Assembly: GCA_024635815.1 (NCBI GenBank)
Contig: JAGXIG010000030.1
Location: 1 to 24,658 of the forward strand
Direction: 5' to 3'
Length of the DNA: 24,658 bases
Source: Salegentibacter sp.
Lineage (GTDB): Bacteria > Bacteroidota > Bacteroidia > Flavobacteriales > Flavobacteriaceae
Positions within the stretch are counted from its first letter, which is position 1. Every line of letters starts with the position of its first letter. Positions 21,690 through 24,658 of the stretch are shown here, in pieces. Position numbers and translations under genes: made by a program. The notes under the pieces were generated by a model. It searched no databases, was not told the DNA's origin, and was given only the letters and a program-made list of their open reading frames with translations.

Positions 21690-23096
21690 CTACACGTGAA
21701 GCGCACGATTATCGGTTGCGGCCAGGGCAGCTTCCTTAACGGCTTCTGCATAAGTTGGATGAGCGTGGCTCATTCTGGCGATATCTTCGGCAGAAGCGCG
21801 GTATTCCATTGCGGTTACAGCTTCAGCAATAAGATCGGCAGTACGGGCACCAATCATATGCACTCCTAAAACCTCATCGGTTTTTTCATCGGCAAGAATT
21901 TTTACAAATCCGTCTGTATCTCCACTCGCTCTGGAACGTCCAAGAGCACGCATTGGGAATTTCCCTTCTTTATATTTTACACCTTCTTCCTTAAGTTCTT
22001 CTTCGGTTTTACCAACCGCGGCAACTTCAGGCCAGGTATAAACCACACCAGGAATAAGATTATAATCTATATGCGGTTTTTGTCCGGCAATAGTTTCAGC
22101 AACAAAAGTTCCTTCTTCTTCGGCTTTATGAGCCAGCATGGCACCACGAACAACATCCCCAATGGCGTAGATATTATCTACATTGGTTTGCAAATGCTCG
22201 TTAACCTCGATCATTCCTTTATCGGTAACTTTAACTCCGGCAGCATCGGCATTTAAACCGTCAGTAAAAGGTCTCCGTCCTACAGAAACCAGGCAGTAAT
22301 CTCCTTTAAATTCTACTTCCTTATCTTTTTTATCATCAGCTTTAATGATAATTTCGTCTCCCTTACGCTCTACCGATTTCACTTCTGTAGAAGTATGGAA
22401 TTTCACGCCTTGTTTCTTTAATACTTTTTGTAGTTCTTTAGAAAGCGCGCTATCCATAGTAGGAATAATTCGGTCTAAGAATTCTACGACAGTAACCTCA
22501 GCTCCCAAACGGCGATAAACCTGACCTAATTCCAGTCCAATTACTCCACCTCCAATCACGATCATGTGCTTAGGGATTTCCTTAAGTTTTAAAGCTTCAG
22601 TAGAAGTGATTATTCTTTCTTTATCAAGTTCGATAAACGGCAGATTAGCCGGTTTTGATCCGGTAGCAATAATAGTTTTTGCAGCTTCAATGGTTTCAGT
22701 TTCCCCATCATTCTTTTCAATATTGATGTGGGTTTTATCTTTAAATGAACCAACCCCTTCAAAAACATCAATTTTATTTTTATCCATCAGGAACTTCACC
22801 CCGTCGCAAGTTTGACTTACAACCGAAGATTTACGTTCCATCATTTTCTCGAGATTTATTTTTACTTCGCCGGGAATTTCAATTCCGTGTTCTTCAAAAT
22901 GTTTTACCGCATCGTGGTAATGATGCGAAGAATCCAGCAAAGCTTTACTCGGTATACAACCTACATTAAGGCAGGTCCCACCCAAAGTTGAATACTTTTC
23001 TATGATAGCAGTTTTCATTCCCAGTTGCGCGCAGCGTATAGCGGCCACATATCCTCCGGGGCCCGAACCTATAACTGCAACATCATATTTACTCAT
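21690..23096 (-). CDS. lpdA: Dihydrolipoyl dehydrogenase (E3)
   Basis: 468 aa, standard E3 size. FAD-binding VAVIGSGPGGYVAAIRCAQL (7-26), the redox disulfide GGTCLNVGCIPSK (C42, C47), NAD-binding HMIVIGGGVIGLELGQVYRR (about 177-196), second FAD site NIYAIGDVVRG and the active-site HAHPTYAEAV (H446 with E451) are all present. It reoxidises dihydrolipoamide in the pyruvate, 2-oxoglutarate and branched-chain 2-oxoacid dehydrogenase complexes and the glycine cleavage system. No E1 or E2 gene lies beside it, so this is a stand-alone lpd gene as is common in the phylum. It has its own promoter and a strong terminator. The 88-nt spacer separates it from the SSADH gene. Confidence 0.96.
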   Translation of the reverse strand: MSKYDVAVIGSGPGGYVAAIRCAQLGMKTAIIEKYSTLGGTCLNVGCIPSKALLDSSHHYHDAVKHFEEHGIEIPGEVKINLEKMMERKSSVVSQTCDGVKFLMDKNKIDVFEGVGSFKDKTHINIEKNDGETETIEAAKTIIATGSKPANLPFIELDKERIITSTEALKLKEIPKHMIVIGGGVIGLELGQVYRRLGAEVTVVEFLDRIIPTMDSALSKELQKVLKKQGVKFHTSTEVKSVERKGDEIIIKADDKKDKEVEFKGDYCLVSVGRRPFTDGLNADAAGVKVTDKGMIEVNEHLQTNVDNIYAIGDVVRGAMLAHKAEEEGTFVAETIAGQKPHIDYNLIPGVVYTWPEVAAVGKTEEELKEEGVKYKEGKFPMRALGRSRASGDTDGFVKILADEKTDEVLGVHMIGARTADLIAEAVTAMEYRASAEDIARMSHAHPTYAEAVKEAALAATDNRALHV

Positions 23097-23135
23097 AATT
23101 CTATGTTTTATGTTGATTTTTTAACAAAGTGAACA

Positions 23136-23166
23136 CAAAAGTACAACTATTCGGGGCAATGACCAA
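23136..23166 (-). promoter_or_regulatory. Promoter for lpd
   Basis: On the - strand TTG (23166-23164), a 20-nt spacer and a perfect TACTTTTG (23143-23136). Predicted transcription start is near 23129, giving a leader of about 30 nt before the ATG at 23096. Confidence 0.7.
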
Positions 23167-23184
23167 TGCTGATAAAAGCATGAT

Positions 23185-24543
23185 TTAGGCTTTAACATAA
23201 ACTGTTTTCTTATTAACAAACTCCATCATTCCCTCTTTGGCTAACTCACGTCCGTAGCCGGAACGCTTAGTTCCTCCAAAGGGAAGTCGGGGATCAGATT
23301 TTACCAGCTCATTTACAAAGTAGGCACCATCACTTACGCTACCGGCCATTTCCATAGCTTTTTGGATATTTTTTGTAAAGACCGTTGTTCCCAATCCAAA
23401 CTTTGATTTTTCTGAAAGTTCAAAGGCTTCTTCTATACTCTTTGCTTTTATAATTGCTGCAAGTGGTCCAAAAGTTTCTTCGTCAAAAGCTGCCATTCCC
23501 GGTTTTACATTTCCTAAAATTGTTGGCTGGTGAAAACAATTATCCTGTTCGCCGCCGAGTAATAACTCTGCTCCCTGTTCAACTGATCTTTTTACCTGAC
23601 TTTGAAGTTGATCAGCCAGATCTTTCCTGGCGAGCGTTCCTACCTGCGTGTTATCGTCCATAGTGTCTCCGGGTTTTAATTCGTTTACGGCAGTTTTGAA
23701 TTTCGAAACAAATTCCTCGTAAATTCCTTCCAATAGAATAAAACGCTTCGCCGCGATACAGCTTTGTCCGCAGTTTAACATCCTGGCAGAAACGGCTGTC
23801 TTTACCGCACGATCAATATCTGCATCTTCCCAAACAATAAATGAGTTATTACCGCCTAATTCCAGCAAACTCTTTTTTATATATTTTCCCGAAAGTTCTG
23901 CCACCGCCGATCCTGCAGCTTCACTACCGGTTAAAGTAACCGCCTGAATTGTATCGTGAGCAATGATCATTTCTGTTTGGTCGTGATGTACAATTAAATT
24001 CTGAAAAACACCTTTTGGATATCCTGCTTTTTCAAAAACGTCTTCAATCTTTTCAGCACAGCCAAAAACATTTGGTGCGTGTTTTAAAATTCCGGTATTT
24101 CCAGCGGTAAGTGTTGGTGCGGCGAACCTAAAAACCTGCCAGAATGGAAAATTCCAGGGCATAATGGCGAAAACACTTCCTATGGGATCGTGCCTAACAT
24201 AGCTATTGGTGGCATCGGTTTTTATTTCTTCCGGAGCGAGAAATTCTGCAGCATTTTCTGCATAATAATCACAAACCCAGGCGCATTTATTAACTTCAGC
24301 TCTCGATTCAGAAATTGGTTTCCCCATTTCTTTAGTAATCATTTCGGCATATTCTTCTACATTATCTCTTAAAACCAGCCCGGCCTTTTTTAAAAGATCG
24401 GTTCTGTAAAAAAGCGGTGTTTTTTTCCATTCTTTAAAAGCTTTTCCTGAATTGTTCAAAACCGCTGTGGTTTCCTCTTCAGTTTGAGCCGTATATTTTC
24501 CAACTTGCTCCCCATTGTAGGGATTTGTGCTATAAAATTCCAT
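23185..24543 (-). CDS. NAD(P)-dependent succinate-semialdehyde dehydrogenase-type aldehyde dehydrogenase
   Basis: 452 aa. Aldehyde dehydrogenase fold with all catalytic parts: oxyanion Asn in MPWNFPFW (N131), cofactor Lys in ILKHAPN (K154), LTGSEAAG, general base Glu in LLELGGNN (E228) and nucleophile Cys in NCGQSC (C262), then EETFGP and the closing LPFGGTKRSGYGRE. The short N-terminus (STNPYNGEQVGKY) and the KHAPNVFGCAE wording match the compact Sad/GabD-like SSADH group (~455 aa), which oxidises succinate semialdehyde to succinate, feeding the TCA cycle. The substrate call is by similarity; other short-chain semialdehydes are possible. Coenzyme preference cannot be fixed by eye. It lies upstream of lpd in the same orientation, but lpd has its own promoter, so they are probably separate units. 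Confidence 0.9.
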   Translation of the reverse strand: MEFYSTNPYNGEQVGKYTAQTEEETTAVLNNSGKAFKEWKKTPLFYRTDLLKKAGLVLRDNVEEYAEMITKEMGKPISESRAEVNKCAWVCDYYAENAAEFLAPEEIKTDATNSYVRHDPIGSVFAIMPWNFPFWQVFRFAAPTLTAGNTGILKHAPNVFGCAEKIEDVFEKAGYPKGVFQNLIVHHDQTEMIIAHDTIQAVTLTGSEAAGSAVAELSGKYIKKSLLELGGNNSFIVWEDADIDRAVKTAVSARMLNCGQSCIAAKRFILLEGIYEEFVSKFKTAVNELKPGDTMDDNTQVGTLARKDLADQLQSQVKRSVEQGAELLLGGEQDNCFHQPTILGNVKPGMAAFDEETFGPLAAIIKAKSIEEAFELSEKSKFGLGTTVFTKNIQKAMEMAGSVSDGAYFVNELVKSDPRLPFGGTKRSGYGRELAKEGMMEFVNKKTVYVKA

Positions 24544-24604
24544 TGTGTTTTCTTTTTTTTACGGACTATTGAACTATAATTATCTGGAAGAATATTAACC
24601 AAGA

Positions 24605-24653
24605 AACCTGATGAAATAAATAGGAAAAAATCCATTATTTATAGCATCAGGTT
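24605..24653. terminator. Long hairpin upstream of the SSADH gene
   Basis: AACCTGATG (24605-24613) pairs with CATCAGGTT (24645-24653). Inside, ATAAATA (24616-24622) pairs with TATTTAT (24636-24642) and GGA with TCC. On the - strand TTTCTTGG follows, so it could terminate a gene lying to the right of the window. It may alternatively be a palindromic repeat. Confidence 0.45.
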
Positions 24654-24658
24654 CAATA

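Overview
This window looks like a chromosomal segment of a member of the Bacteroidota, most likely the family Flavobacteriaceae (Gramella/Christiangramia or Salegentibacter type). I infer this from low GC, several upstream elements fitting the Bacteroidota primary promoter (TTG, 17-21 nt, TAnnTTTG), and families typical of that group: DUF4199, DUF2911, DUF6268, a flavobacterial-type DnaJ and an M23 peptidase without a signal peptide. No tRNA, rRNA, CRISPR array, transposase, integrase or phage gene was seen. Most of the window reads as core or near-core chromosome.

Layout. Positions 2-292 hold the 3' end of a DUF4199 membrane protein, stop-to-stop against an M23 peptidase gene (293-994, -). 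Positions 1050-3574 (-) form a three-gene module with overlapping genes: an ECF sigma factor, a one-TM anti-sigma-like protein, and a secreted DUF4097-like beta protein interrupted by an unusual 11-residue W/F/M repeat. A DUF2911 protein (+) and an Ohr peroxidase (-) converge on a spacer packed with palindromes (4292-4538). A MeaB GTPase (+) meets an operon on the - strand (MATE exporter, small acidic protein, PAP2 phosphatase), sharing a TTAA stop. An M28 metallopeptidase (-) is followed by a 372-nt spacer with another palindromic repeat and a GNAT-like gene (+).

Positions 10802-16020 (-) form a tight five-gene operon: ABC ATPase, ABC-2 permease, MscS channel, outer-membrane DUF6268 barrel, and an NtrC-type response regulator. 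The regulator has a GAFTSA loop and no C-terminal DNA-binding domain. Next come grpE-dnaJ (-), with a DnaJ that keeps only one zinc centre; a YceI-type lipoprotein (+); and a type II NADH dehydrogenase (-). The YceI and NADH dehydrogenase genes share a bidirectional terminator. A second ECF sigma factor with a four-TM partner (+) converges, through another bidirectional terminator, on lipoamide dehydrogenase and a succinate-semialdehyde-type dehydrogenase (-).

How the parts fit. Two sigma/membrane-protein pairs, the ABC/MscS/barrel/regulator operon, Ohr, GrpE-DnaJ and the MATE pump together suggest an envelope and stress-response flavour. NDH-2, Lpd, SSADH and MeaB are housekeeping metabolism. 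The least conventional items are the hendecad-repeat protein and its sigma module, the operon ending in a DNA-binding-less sigma54 activator, and the palindromic spacer repeats. None of these amounts to a proven new system from sequence alone. Several genes start at TTG or GTG, which I support with promoter spacing or in-frame stops.
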